A stretch of 64,000 bases of DNA from a bacterium (GCA_036382775.1 DASVHD010000047.1:1-64000); one strand, 5' to 3'; positions 1-9,239 are shown, numbered from the stretch's first letter. Made by a program: numbers and translations. The notes: a model not told the origin generated them from the letters alone.

Positions 1-2
1 CA

Positions 3-230
3 TATAATAAAGGCTGGCTGCTGAAGATTAAAATGCCGAGCGGTTTCGACCAGTTGACCAAGGGTTCCACTGCTTCAATGTGGCTTGAAAAGGAATATGA
101 GAAGCTCCATCAAGACCTTGAGCTATCTTCCGGTATCACGATCACGGATGGCGGCGAGCTGATTGAAAATATCAACGAGCAGATCAACGCCGACGAATGG
201 AGGTTTCTGATCTCGAAGTTCCTGGTCTGA
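3..230 (+). CDS. GcvH-like lipoyl carrier protein, C-terminal part (partial)
   Basis: The reading frame is open to the left edge of the window, so only the last 75 residues are present and the lipoyl-lysine site is outside. The visible part begins NKGWLLKIK, which matches the stretch after the lipoyl lysine in glycine cleavage H proteins. It then runs into a tail with TDGGELIENINEQI and ends DEWRFLISKFLV. Such a tail is familiar from the long GcvH-like proteins of anaerobes rather than from the short classical H protein. The family carries a lipoyl arm between enzymes. The heterodisulfide-reductase-like operon 3.5 kb downstream makes a redox role outside glycine cleavage conceivable, but that is inference. 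Confidence 0.7.
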   Translation, partial: YNKGWLLKIKMPSGFDQLTKGSTASMWLEKEYEKLHQDLELSSGITITDGGELIENINEQINADEWRFLISKFLV

Positions 231-274
231 TCCGTTAACTAACGGTTTTTAAAAACCCGGACCATCCGCTAATC

Positions 275-324
275 CCTCCTCTGATCGCGCCGTAACTGGC
301 GGGGTCAGGGGAGGCCGTATTTTG
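275..324 (+). terminator. Hairpin followed by T-run, probable terminator
   Basis: CCTCCTCTGATC pairs imperfectly with GGTCAGGGGAGG around an inner GCGCC/GGCG stem, followed by GTATTTT. It would end the GcvH-like transcript. A separate small palindrome, GGTTTTTAAAAACC, lies at 244-257. Confidence 0.5.
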
Positions 325-327
325 CAC

Positions 328-355
328 TTGACATGGATTGATTAATATATACAAT
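328..355 (+). promoter_or_regulatory. Sigma-70-type promoter for the repeat protein
   Basis: TTGACA at 328-333 and TACAAT at 350-355 with a 16-bp spacer. The predicted transcript has a leader of about 50 nt that includes the GGAGAG ribosome site before the GTG at 411. Confidence 0.7.
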
Positions 356-410
356 ACGGGATTAACCTACTTACATGACCGCAGTATCCCGCGGTAAAAA
401 AGGAGAGCAC

Positions 411-3400
411 GTGAAAACAATTAACGCAAGATGTATCAATGTATTGATAATGCTGCTAATAACGGCGGTAATTGCGCTTGCTATGGATTCGAACGACCGC
501 ATAATATACGCGAAGTCAAACGATCAAACACGCCTGATCCCGAAGGTGCTGAACTATCAAGGTTATATCACGGACAACCTCGGCAATCCGATTACCAATC
601 CCGGATTGGACATGACCTTTGCGATCTACAGTGCTTCATCCGGGGGAAATCAGTTGTGGACCGAGAATCAGAGTACGGCCGTTGACAAAGGCATTTTCAA
701 TGTCACGCTGGGTATTTTTACTCCGGTCCCAGATTCGATCTTCACCAAGTTCACGTACCCGTGGCTTGAATTATCGATCCTGGGCCAGGTTTTAACGCCG
801 CGCACCAGGATCACCGCGGCCGGTTACGCTTATGCGGCGACCTACGCGGACACGGCCGCCGACTCAAGAAAGATACAGGGCAAGGATACGCTGGGTCTGG
901 ACGCGCGTTATGTTAACGAAGGGCAGGCCGCGGCCGGCAGCCTTACCGGTACTTATCCCAATCCCGGCATTGCCGATAATGCGGTAACGACTGCAAAGAT
1001 CCTGGATACGGCCGTGACCATGGTGAAGATCGCGCGCGCCGGCGCTTCGACCAATCAGATCATAAAATGGAACGGCACGGCTTGGGCGCCAGGCGCGGAT
1101 ATCGGCACAGCGGATAATGATTGGGTATATGTGGTTTCAGACGGCGCGGACACGACGCTCCAGACCGGCGGTCGGTGGGGCATTGCCCGCAGCGGCAACA
1201 CCCTTTACGGCAACGCGGACAGCACGCACGTTAATTTCGGCGTCGCCTGCACGACCGGATTTTCAGGCCAGAATTATAAATACTGTGCCGTGGGCGGCGG
1301 ATTTAACAATGCCGCCGACTACCCCGTTGCGACCATAGGCGGCGGCGAAGGCAATCGGGCAACCAATACCTACGGAACCGTAGGCGGCGGATACAGGAAC
1401 ACGGCCGGCGGTTATATCTCGACCGTGGGCGGCGGATATAACAACAATGCCGGCGCTGCTTATACGTCTATTGGCGGCGGTAACAACAACGCTGCTACTA
1501 ATTGGTATAGCACGATAAGCGGCGGCGTGAATAACATTGCCAGCTACAATTATGCAACGGTAAGCGGTGGATACAACAACACGGCTGGCGGCGACAACGC
1601 GACGGTTAGCGGCGGTTATCGCAACATTGCCAGCGCATCATATGCAACGGTCAACGGCGGCGCTGATAACACCGCCAGTGTTCAGTATGCGACCGTGGGC
1701 GGGGGGTATGCCGATACGGTCAAAGCCCTGTACGCCGGGATCTTAACCGGCTACAGCAATCTGGCCGGCGACGCGGCAAGCGATACGGCTGCGGTCGTAG
1801 CCGGCGGCTGGAACAATTCGGCAATCTCCAATTATGCGACCGTGGCGGGCGGACGGGAAAATGTCGCGACTTGTGAATATGCGACCGTGGCGGGCGGATG
1901 GGTCGATACGGCGAAAGGATTGTGGAGTGGCGTCGGGTCGGGTTACTCCAACCTTGCTGGCGATGCGCCGAGCGATACGGCTGCGGTCGTATCCGGCGGC
2001 TGGAATAATTCGGTAACGGCGTCCGGTGCATGCGTAAGTGGCGGACGGAATAATTTTGCTGGTGAAATTTATGCCGCGATCGCCGGCGGCGATTCCAATC
2101 GCACCACCGGAGCCTATGCAACCGTATCCGGTGGTTATCACAATGCGGCAAGCAATAGCGGCGCGACCGTGGGTGGAGGACTCGTGAATTTGGCCGGCGC
2201 TAATTATGCTACCATCGCCGGCGGTCGTAGTAACACGGTCAGCTCTTCCGATGCGACGATCGGCGGTGGCTATTGGAACGAAGTGACCGGAACTTACGCG
2301 ACCGTCGGCGGCGGTTATTACAACGACGCGGACTCCATGTACGCCACTACGGGCGGGGGTGCATGGAACAACGCCGGAGGCATTGGCGCGACCGTGGGCG
2401 GGGGTTATAGCAATAATGCCGGATTTAACTATGCGACCATTGCCGGCGGTTATTGGAACCAGGCATACTGGCGCGCGACCGTCGGCGGCGGTGAAGTCAA
2501 CTACGCTTTCGGCACGTATTCATTCATTGGCGGCGGGTCGCATAACACGGCCGATGCTTACGCGTCAGCGATTGCGGGAGGAGCATCTGGCACTGCCGGC
2601 GGCGTGTATTCGACCATCGGCGGCGGCATCGGCAATAGGACCGGTCTCGCAGCCGCTGATACGGCGGCGAGCGTGTCCGGCGGCTCCAACAATACCGCAA
2701 GTGCCAGGTATTCATATGTTGGCGGGGGGTCATACAATGCCGCCAGCGGTTTCTTTGCGGCGGCCGCCGGCGGCTATGCCGATACGGCAAAAGGCCATTA
2801 CAGCGGCATCCTGTCCGGCAGCCTGAACGATGCCGGCAATGGAACGGAAGATACGGCCGCGGTCGTATCCGGCGGATGGAACAACAAGGTGAACGCAAAA
2901 TACGCTTCGGTCGGGGGTGGATACGCGTGTCTCGCCGAATCGGCTTATGCTTCGGTCGCCGGCGGATACTGCGATTCCTCGATCGCCAACAACAGCTTCA
3001 CGGCCGGCAATAACTCCACCGTGCCGGGCGGCTATGACAATTCAGTCGCCTTCAACGGGCAGACCGCCACTTCTTCAGGACAGACCCGCGTCGGGGCATT
3101 ATCCAAAACCGGCGGATTGTTCACGATCGACCATCCGCTGGATCCGGAGAACAAGATCCTCAACCACTATTTTGTGGAGTCGCCGGATATGTCGAATATC
3201 TATTCCGGATCGGTGACATTGGACGCGACCGGACGCGCGATCGTCAATTTGCCTGAATACTTTGATGCTTTGAATAAAAATCCTCGCGCGCAGCTGACCG
3301 GCGTGGGTTCTGCGGACGTCGTGTACGTGGCCGATGATTTCAAGAACAATCGATTCGTGATCGGCGGTAAACCGGGTATGAAGGTTTATTGGAGCGTGAC

Positions 3401-3614
3401 CGCGGACCGTAAGGACCCGTCAGCAGAGATCATAAGGATCATAATGCCCGTGGAACAACCCAAGACCGGAGGACTGGCGAACCGGTCGCTCGACGACGAA
3501 TTCCTGGTCACGACCATGGCTCAGCTCGAGCACATGGGTAGATCATCGGGTTTTACGTTCCGGCACCTGTCGGAAAAAAACCGGTATGAAGAAATGAAAA
3601 AAATGACCAAGTAA
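411..3614 (+). CDS. Large secreted surface protein with about forty Gly-rich short repeats
   Basis: The GTG at 411 is chosen because AAAGGAGAG lies 4-6 nt before it; an in-frame ATG at 375 has no ribosome site. The 1067-residue protein starts with a basic, then hydrophobic signal peptide. Residues about 45-150 form a domain seen at the start of many secreted repeat proteins (LNYQGYITDNLGNPI). From about 290 to 875 come roughly forty units of 14-16 residues of the form ATVGGGYNNTASGY, some with a DTA insert. These resemble YadA/Hep_Hag head repeats and probably fold as a beta-roll. The last 190 residues form a non-repeated domain (FTIDHPLDPENKILNHYFVE) without a sorting tail. It is likely a cell-surface or appendage protein. 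Its ligand is unknown. Confidence 0.85.
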   Translation: MKTINARCINVLIMLLITAVIALAMDSNDRIIYAKSNDQTRLIPKVLNYQGYITDNLGNPITNPGLDMTFAIYSASSGGNQLWTENQSTAVDKGIFNVTLGIFTPVPDSIFTKFTYPWLELSILGQVLTPRTRITAAGYAYAATYADTAADSRKIQGKDTLGLDARYVNEGQAAAGSLTGTYPNPGIADNAVTTAKILDTAVTMVKIARAGASTNQIIKWNGTAWAPGADIGTADNDWVYVVSDGADTTLQTGGRWGIARSGNTLYGNADSTHVNFGVACTTGFSGQNYKYCAVGGGFNNAADYPVATIGGGEGNRATNTYGTVGGGYRNTAGGYISTVGGGYNNNAGAAYTSIGGGNNNAATNWYSTISGGVNNIASYNYATVSGGYNNTAGGDNATVSGGYRNIASASYATVNGGADNTASVQYATVGGGYADTVKALYAGILTGYSNLAGDAASDTAAVVAGGWNNSAISNYATVAGGRENVATCEYATVAGGWVDTAKGLWSGVGSGYSNLAGDAPSDTAAVVSGGWNNSVTASGACVSGGRNNFAGEIYAAIAGGDSNRTTGAYATVSGGYHNAASNSGATVGGGLVNLAGANYATIAGGRSNTVSSSDATIGGGYWNEVTGTYATVGGGYYNDADSMYATTGGGAWNNAGGIGATVGGGYSNNAGFNYATIAGGYWNQAYWRATVGGGEVNYAFGTYSFIGGGSHNTADAYASAIAGGASGTAGGVYSTIGGGIGNRTGLAAADTAASVSGGSNNTASARYSYVGGGSYNAASGFFAAAAGGYADTAKGHYSGILSGSLNDAGNGTEDTAAVVSGGWNNKVNAKYASVGGGYACLAESAYASVAGGYCDSSIANNSFTAGNNSTVPGGYDNSVAFNGQTATSSGQTRVGALSKTGGLFTIDHPLDPENKILNHYFVESPDMSNIYSGSVTLDATGRAIVNLPEYFDALNKNPRAQLTGVGSADVVYVADDFKNNRFVIGGKPGMKVYWSVTADRKDPSAEIIRIIMPVEQPKTGGLANRSLDDEFLVTTMAQLEHMGRSSGFTFRHLSEKNRYEEMKKMTK

Positions 3615-3658
3615 TGATCTCCGACATCTCTATGGGATAAACCGGCTGTTTCCGATTC

Positions 3659-3686
3659 TTGACAGACCACTATTTCTGTATATAAT
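3659..3686 (+). promoter_or_regulatory. Consensus promoter giving a leaderless hdrC mRNA
   Basis: TTGACA (3659-3664), 16-bp spacer, TATAAT (3681-3686). The ATG of hdrC is at 3694, only 8 nt after the -10 box, and no Shine-Dalgarno sequence fits, so transcription should start at or within a base or two of the ATG. Confidence 0.8.
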
Positions 3687-3693
3687 ATAAATC

Positions 3694-4089
3694 ATGGATA
3701 ACATCAAAAAAGACAAGCATTTCATTGCAAAGATCGAAACGATCAGCAACCAAAAGATCAATGATTGTTATCAGTGTGGACGTTGCACAGCCGGTTGTCC
3801 ATTTGCCGAATTCATGGACGAACCCCCGAACCGCGTGATCCGCATGATTCAGCTCGGTATGAAGCAGGATGTAATGAACACGCAGGGCCCATGGTTTTGT
3901 GCCGCGTGCCTGGTGTGCCAGGCACGGTGCCCGCGAGGTGTCGATATCCCGCGGCTTATGGAGGCGGTACGCACCGTGCACTTGCGCGCCAAAGAACAGA
4001 TACTCGACATCGACAAGATCGACAAAGAACTGCTAAAAGACGCTCACCCGATCGTCCTGATGAGCGCCATGTACAAATTTTCGTATTGA
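3694..4089 (+). CDS. hdrC: Heterodisulfide reductase-like subunit C (iron-sulfur)
   Basis: A 131-residue protein with two four-cysteine [4Fe-4S] motifs, CYQCGRCTAGCP near residue 27 and CAACLVCQARCP near residue 69, each ending in CP as in HdrC. In this family HdrC passes electrons between the flavin subunit HdrA and the catalytic HdrB. The length is slightly below typical archaeal HdrC. It heads the hdrC-hdrB-hdrA operon and is probably translated from a leaderless message. The organism shows no sign of methanogenesis, so the disulfide or other substrate is unknown. Confidence 0.88.
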   Translation: MDNIKKDKHFIAKIETISNQKINDCYQCGRCTAGCPFAEFMDEPPNRVIRMIQLGMKQDVMNTQGPWFCAACLVCQARCPRGVDIPRLMEAVRTVHLRAKEQILDIDKIDKELLKDAHPIVLMSAMYKFSY

Positions 4090-4133
4090 GCTTTACGCAT
4101 TTTGACCGTTCAATAAAATAAACAAGAGAAACC

Positions 4134-4997
4134 ATGAAAATACCTTATTATCCGGGTTGTGACCTTTATACGAAAGCAAAGCCTTTGAACACGTCGATCA
4201 AGGCGTCGTTCAAAGCGCTCGACGTTGAATTACAGGAGCTTGCGCATTGGTATTGCTGCGGGACGACATTCACGCTGGCGCGTGATAACCGCATGTCTCT
4301 GATCGCGCCTTTGCGTGTGCTTGCCAAAGCTCAGAAGGAAAATGGTTCGCTACTTGTGCCGTGCTCGATCTGCTACAACACGCTTAAACGCGCAAACTAC
4401 ATCTTCAAGGAAGACCCCGAGGCGCTGAAGATTATCAACGAGCACCTGGAAGAGAACTACGACAGCTCGGAAAATATCGTGCACCCGTTCGAATTCCTCC
4501 GCGACCACAAAGATCTTTTAAAGGGTCGCGTGAAAAAAGACCTGAAGAACCTGAAGCTTGGATGTTATTACGGCTGCTATCTGCTCCGGCCCCACAAAGA
4601 GATCCAGTTCGACGACCCCGAGTCGCCGACCATGATCGAGGAGTTCGTCAGCCAACTGGGCGCGACACCGGTCAGTTTCCCGCTTAAAGTGGAATGCTGC
4701 GGGTCTTACCTGATCGTCAATTCACCCGACGCCGCGCTCGAAGCCACCTACCGCATCCTCAAGAACGCGAGGGGAGAGGGCGCTGACGCGATCATCACCT
4801 CCTGTCCGCTGTGCCACTACAATCTTGACACCCTTCAGAAAAAGATCGGTCTTAAATACTCCGGGTTCAAAACGATTCCTATCTTTTACTTCAGCCAGAT
4901 CATGGCGATCGCCCTGGATATTCCAAAGGAGCACTGGGGTCTGGAACAGAATAAAGTTTCGCCAGACGGTTATTTGAAGGAGCATGGACTAGCATGA
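4134..4997 (+). CDS. hdrB: Heterodisulfide reductase-like subunit B (CCG domains)
   Basis: A 287-residue protein with the two cysteine-rich CCG domains of HdrB. The first has WYCCGTTF and later CSICYNTLKRAN. The second has GCYYGCYLLRP, ECCGSYL and CPLCHYNL. In characterised HdrB these cysteines hold the noncubane [4Fe-4S] clusters where disulfide reduction takes place, and both sets look complete here. The start follows hdrC by 44 bp. The stop codon overlaps the hdrA start as ATGA, which suggests translational coupling. The physiological acceptor cannot be read from sequence. Confidence 0.9.
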   Translation: MKIPYYPGCDLYTKAKPLNTSIKASFKALDVELQELAHWYCCGTTFTLARDNRMSLIAPLRVLAKAQKENGSLLVPCSICYNTLKRANYIFKEDPEALKIINEHLEENYDSSENIVHPFEFLRDHKDLLKGRVKKDLKNLKLGCYYGCYLLRPHKEIQFDDPESPTMIEEFVSQLGATPVSFPLKVECCGSYLIVNSPDAALEATYRILKNARGEGADAIITSCPLCHYNLDTLQKKIGLKYSGFKTIPIFYFSQIMAIALDIPKEHWGLEQNKVSPDGYLKEHGLA

Positions 4998-7900
4998 AAA
5001 AAATCGGTGTTTTTATCTGCCATTGCGGCATCAATATTGCCAAGACGGTCAACGTGGAAGCCTTGGCCGAGGAATTGAAAAAATATCCAGGCGTCGTGCA
5101 TGTCGAAAATTATAAGTACATGTGTTCCGATCCTGGTCAGAATCTCGTTGTCAACGCGATCAAAGATAAAGGTCTGGACGCGGTGGTCGTAGCCGCGTGC
5201 TCACCGACTTTGCATGAGAACACCTTCCGGGGTGTTGCGGAACGCGGCGGTTTGAACCGCTACGTGTGCGAAATGGCGAACATCCGGGAACAGTGCTCGT
5301 GGGTCCACGAGGATCCCGTGGTCGCAACCCGCAAGGCCGGCATCATCATTAAAACGATTATCGAGAAGGTCCGGCTGAACGAATCACTGGAACCGATCTT
5401 CGTCGACGTAACCCGCCGAGCGCTGGTCGTCGGCGCCGGCATCGCCGGTATGCAGACCGCGCTTGATATCGCCAACGCGGGCGTGGAGACTATCTTGATC
5501 GACCGTTCTCCGGCGATCGGCGGCCGCATGGCGCAGCTGTCCGAAACGTTCCCGACGCTCGACTGCTCGCAGTGTATCTTGACACCCAGGATGGTCGAGG
5601 TCGTGCAGAATCCCAAGATTAAGCTCCTGACCTATTCCGAGATCGAAGAGGTTTCGGGCACCGTGGGTAATTTTAAGGTCAAAGTCCGGAGAAAATCGCC
5701 GTATGTCGACTGGGATAAATGCAACGGCTGCGGCGATTGCGACATTGTCTGCCCGGTGCGATTGCCCAATGAATTCGACTGCGACCTTTCCGATCGCAAG
5801 GCGATCTACCGCCCGTTCCCGCAGGCGGTCCCCAACCGGTTCACGATCTCCAAGACCGGCCACCCACCGTGCCGTTCCGCCTGTCCCGCTGAAGTTAATG
5901 CCCAGGGATACGTGGCCTTGATCCGCGCCGGTAAGTACAAGGAAGCACTGGCACTGGAACGCGAGGACAATCCGTTCGCAAGCGTTTGCGGCCGGGTGTG
6001 CAATCACCCCTGCGAATTCGAATGCGTACGGCGCGATGTGGAAGAACCGATCGCGATCGCGTCCCTCAAACGTTTCGCCGCGGATAAAGGCGATTATCCG
6101 CTGGAACAAAAAAATCCGACCGGCGACCGGATTGCGGTCATTGGTTCTGGTCCAGCCGGCCTTTCCTGCGCCTATTTTCTCGCCCGTAAGAACTACCGGG
6201 TGACGGTATACGAATCCGAAAAGGTGGTTGGTGGTCTTTTAAGCTGGGCAATCCCCAATTTTCGCCTGCCACCGAAGGAACTTCAGAAAGACATCGATTA
6301 CATCAAGTCATGGGGCGTAGAGATCATGACCGGCGTGAAGGTCGGCACTGATGTTGCCATGAACCAGTTGAAAAAAGAATTCAAGGCGGTTTTCATCGGC
6401 ACCGGAGCGCATGAGGAATTGAAACTGAATATTGACGGCGAGAAGCTCAAAGGCGTGGAGCATTGCGTGAGCTTCCTGAAGGACGTTAACCTGGGCAATC
6501 AGGTCAAGGTAGGTAAGCGTGTGGCGGTGATCGGCGGCGGCAACGCGGCGATCGACTGTGCCCGCGTCGCCAAACGGATGGGCAGCGATCATGTGACGAT
6601 CCTGTACCGCCGGTCGCGCAACGAAATGCCCGCCAATGCCTGGGAAGTCGAAGAAGCCCTTAAAGAAGACGTTAAGATTGAGTTCCTGGTGGCACCGATA
6701 CGTATCCTGGGCACGGCGAGTGTGCAGGAGATCGAATGCATCCGCATGGAACTGGGCGCGCCCGATGCCAGCGGCCGGAGAAGGCCGATACCGTTGCCGG
6801 GCTCCGAATTCAAGGTTCCGATCGATACCGTGATCGTGGCAATATCCCAGAAACCCACTCTGGAATGGTTGAGCGACGACTATAACCTGACCAGGTGGCA
6901 GACGCTGTCGGTGGACGCCGAAACGCTGATGACCAGCGTGCCTGGCGTCTTTGCGGGAGGCGACAATGTCTCCGGACCGGCAACCGTGATCGAAGCTGTG
7001 GCCGCCGGTAAGAACGCGGCGCTCGGTATCGACGCCTACGTCAAAGGCACCAAGATCGTGCGCAAAAAATGGCCGGTGGCACGTCCGGATCTCGATGATG
7101 TGAAGCTGACGCCCCGACACGCCCGCGCTGAAATGCCGAGGCTTGACAAAGCAAAGCGCGGCGGTTTTGAGGAAGTGGAACTGGGATTCGATGAAAAGAC
7201 CGCTCAAGCCGAGGCGGATCGCTGCCTGAACTGCGCGCTGTGCAGCGAATGCATGGAGTGCGTCAAGGTCTGTCAGCCCGCTGCCATCGATCACAACCTC
7301 GAAGATAGGATCGTGGAATTCGAGGTCGGCGCGATCGTCGCGGCGCCCGGATACGACACCTACGATGCCGATAAACTCAAGGAATACGGCTATGGCACAC
7401 TGCCGGACGTGATCACATCTCTGCAGTTCGAGCGTCTCCTGAGTGCGTCCGGTCCGACGTCGGGCGAGGTCAAGCGGCCCTCGGATGGCGCGGTCCCCAA
7501 ACGCGTCGTGTTCATTCAGTGTGCTGGTTCACGGGACAAAGAAAATCATCTTGAATACTGTTCGAAGATATGCTGCATGTACACGGCGAAACACGCGATA
7601 CTATATCGGCACCGCGTACACGATGGCGAGCCGGTGATATTCTACATCGATGTCCGCACGCCGGGCAAGGGTTTCGAGGAGTTCTATAACCGCGCGACCG
7701 ACGAAGGCGCCGTCTACATCCGCGGCAAGGTGTCAAAGGTCTACCAGGATAATGGCAAGATCATCGTTTTGGGCGCGGATACGCTGCTGGGTAAAAAGGT
7801 CGAGATCGAAGCCGACCTGGTCGTACTCGCAGTCGGCGTCGTTCCCAGTCAGGGCATCGAAGAGCTGGCGCGGAAACTGAAGATCCAGGTTGATACTAAC

Positions 7901-8305
7901 AAATTCCTGTCCGAAGCCCATGCCAAGCTGAGGCCAGTCGAGAGTCTGAACCTCGGCATCTACATCGCAGGCGCAGCCCAAGGACCCAAGGACATTCCCG
8001 AAGTCGTGGCGCAGGCGTCTGGCGCAGCGAGCAAAGCCATCGGCATCCTGTCGCAGCCCAAGATCGCCTTCGAACCGACGATCGCCGGCGTCAATACTGA
8101 TGAGTGCAGCGGCTGTGGCGTCTGCATAACCGTGTGTCCGTTCAACGCGCGAGAAATGGACAAGGAAAAAATGGTGGCGAAAGTCCATGAAGCGTTGTGC
8201 CAGGGATGCGGCGCCTGTAGCGCTGCCTGCCCGTCGGGCGCAGCCCAGCACCGAAACCTAACGGATAAACAGGTTGAGAGCATGATCTCCTCAGCCGTGC
8301 AGTGA
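4994..8305 (+). CDS. hdrA: HdrA-like FAD protein with an inserted GltD/NfnB-like domain
   Basis: At 1103 residues it is much longer than ordinary HdrA (about 650). Residues 1-115 are the HdrA N-terminal domain. A FAD motif VVGAGIAG lies near 143, CSQCILTPRMVEV near 191 and a ferredoxin motif CNGCGDCDIVCP near 243. Residues about 290-690 are a complete GltD-like unit: CRSACPAEVNAQGY, CGRVCNHPCEFEC, FAD motif VIGSGPAGLSCAYF near 380, nucleotide motif VIGGGNAAIDCARVA near 510 and closing AGGDNVSGPATVIEA. The HdrA fold then resumes, with CLNCALCSECMECVKVCQP near 744 and two ferredoxin clusters at the C-terminus (CSGCGVCITVCP, CQGCGACSAACP). The insert would give HdrA its own NAD(P)H site, which suggests flavin-based electron bifurcation, but that is inference. 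Confidence 0.9.
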   Translation: MKKIGVFICHCGINIAKTVNVEALAEELKKYPGVVHVENYKYMCSDPGQNLVVNAIKDKGLDAVVVAACSPTLHENTFRGVAERGGLNRYVCEMANIREQCSWVHEDPVVATRKAGIIIKTIIEKVRLNESLEPIFVDVTRRALVVGAGIAGMQTALDIANAGVETILIDRSPAIGGRMAQLSETFPTLDCSQCILTPRMVEVVQNPKIKLLTYSEIEEVSGTVGNFKVKVRRKSPYVDWDKCNGCGDCDIVCPVRLPNEFDCDLSDRKAIYRPFPQAVPNRFTISKTGHPPCRSACPAEVNAQGYVALIRAGKYKEALALEREDNPFASVCGRVCNHPCEFECVRRDVEEPIAIASLKRFAADKGDYPLEQKNPTGDRIAVIGSGPAGLSCAYFLARKNYRVTVYESEKVVGGLLSWAIPNFRLPPKELQKDIDYIKSWGVEIMTGVKVGTDVAMNQLKKEFKAVFIGTGAHEELKLNIDGEKLKGVEHCVSFLKDVNLGNQVKVGKRVAVIGGGNAAIDCARVAKRMGSDHVTILYRRSRNEMPANAWEVEEALKEDVKIEFLVAPIRILGTASVQEIECIRMELGAPDASGRRRPIPLPGSEFKVPIDTVIVAISQKPTLEWLSDDYNLTRWQTLSVDAETLMTSVPGVFAGGDNVSGPATVIEAVAAGKNAALGIDAYVKGTKIVRKKWPVARPDLDDVKLTPRHARAEMPRLDKAKRGGFEEVELGFDEKTAQAEADRCLNCALCSECMECVKVCQPAAIDHNLEDRIVEFEVGAIVAAPGYDTYDADKLKEYGYGTLPDVITSLQFERLLSASGPTSGEVKRPSDGAVPKRVVFIQCAGSRDKENHLEYCSKICCMYTAKHAILYRHRVHDGEPVIFYIDVRTPGKGFEEFYNRATDEGAVYIRGKVSKVYQDNGKIIVLGADTLLGKKVEIEADLVVLAVGVVPSQGIEELARKLKIQVDTNKFLSEAHAKLRPVESLNLGIYIAGAAQGPKDIPEVVAQASGAASKAIGILSQPKIAFEPTIAGVNTDECSGCGVCITVCPFNAREMDKEKMVAKVHEALCQGCGACSAACPSGAAQHRNLTDKQVESMISSAVQ

Positions 8306-8375
8306 CCGGGATCCGAATGCTTGACCATAAGGCCGGCGAAATGAATTCGTGCCGAAAACAGCATTAAGGGGGTTT

Positions 8376-8663
8376 ATGAGAAAATACGAAGCGATGTTCT
8401 TGTTCAGTCCAAAAGTGGAAGATGACAAGATCGATAAAGAGATAAAAACCGTGGAGAAAGTGATCGGGGACGTCGGTGAAGGCACGGTGCGCGCGGACTA
8501 CCTTGGCAAAAAAAACCTTGCATACCCAGTTGCCAAGCAGAATGAAGCGCACTATGTTTGCTACACCTTCGATGCGAAGCCTTCGGCGATCCTCACCATC
8601 AAGCAGGAGTTAAAGCACTCGAGCACGATCCTGCGTTCGGTCTTTTTTCTCAAGGAGAACTGA
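8376..8663 (+). CDS. rpsF: 30S ribosomal protein S6
   Basis: A 95-residue protein beginning MRKYEAMFLFSP, the usual S6 opening, with the conserved LGKKNLAYPV segment that binds S18 and 16S rRNA. The ATG at 8376 is preceded by AAGGGGG; an earlier in-frame ATG at 8349 would add nine unlikely residues. It is followed by ssb, rpsR and rplI, the classical S6-SSB-S18-L9 order. Confidence 0.95.
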   Translation: MRKYEAMFLFSPKVEDDKIDKEIKTVEKVIGDVGEGTVRADYLGKKNLAYPVAKQNEAHYVCYTFDAKPSAILTIKQELKHSSTILRSVFFLKEN

Positions 8664-8665
8664 TC

Positions 8666-9142
8666 ATGGCACAGCTCCGTTTGGGTTATTTGAACTCGGT
8701 TTTGATGATTGGCCGTCTGGTTGCCGATCCTGAACTGCGGTATACGCAGAAAGGCGCGCCGGTATGCGATTTCCGGCTTGCCTGCTCGCGGCGATACAAG
8801 AACAAGGAGACCAACGAGGTTCAAGAAGAAACCTTGTTCATCAATGTGGTCGCGTGGCGCCGGCAGGCTGAACTGGTCAATGATTATCTAAAGAAAGGAA
8901 GCGCGATCCTGGTCGAAGGAAGACTGCGTTCCCGCCAGTGGGAAACCAATCAGGGCGAAAAGCGTTCAGCGATCGAGGTTGTCGCGCACCGTATCCAATT
9001 TTTGGACGCGCCAGCCGGAGGCGGTGCTGGAGGCGGTGCTGGCAGTGGAGCTGAAAGCGGCGGTCAGGCCAGTGAAGGCCATGTTGAGACCGAACCCGAG
9101 GCAGATATCAAAGACGAAGCCGAAGGGGATACGCCATTCTGA
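8666..9142 (+). CDS. ssb: Single-stranded DNA-binding protein
   Basis: A 158-residue protein with an N-terminal OB fold (NSVLMIGRLVADPELRYT, then FRLACSRRYKN and VVAWRRQAELVNDYLKKGS). A Gly/Ala-rich linker follows, then an acidic tail ending EGDTPF. The tail ends in the Pro-Phe that other proteins dock on, although the usual DDDIPF is altered. The start at 8666 follows AAGGAGA and lies 2 bp after the rpsF stop. Confidence 0.94.
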   Translation: MAQLRLGYLNSVLMIGRLVADPELRYTQKGAPVCDFRLACSRRYKNKETNEVQEETLFINVVAWRRQAELVNDYLKKGSAILVEGRLRSRQWETNQGEKRSAIEVVAHRIQFLDAPAGGGAGGGAGSGAESGGQASEGHVETEPEADIKDEAEGDTPF

Positions 9143-9214
9143 TAAAAATAGCGGATACGGGGCTAAGGGGATATGTGGATATGAGAAATCAGAGAAGCCA
9201 AAAAGCCAAATTAC

Positions 9215-9239
9215 TGTAGGGCAGGGCTTTAGCCTTGCG
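9215..9239 (+). repeat. Small hairpin repeat of the GTAGGGCA family
   Basis: GTAGGGCAGGGCTTTAGCC followed by TTGCG, an imperfect inverted repeat around TTTA. A near copy lies at 11520-11543 and a reduced form at 61505-61521. All are just upstream of a ribosome site in an intergenic spacer. Confidence 0.55.

Noticed and set aside
375-410. ATG at 375 as start of the repeat protein
   Set aside because: No ribosome site; the GTG at 411 has AAAGGAGAG at good distance and gives a better signal peptide.
1720-2898. Several long minus-strand frames over the repeat protein
   Set aside because: Low-complexity Arg/His/Pro translations caused by the repeats on the other strand.
5384-7294. Long minus-strand frames inside hdrA
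   Set aside because: They are antisense to a strongly conserved gene, a by-product of GC-rich third codon positions; no ribosome sites or family features.
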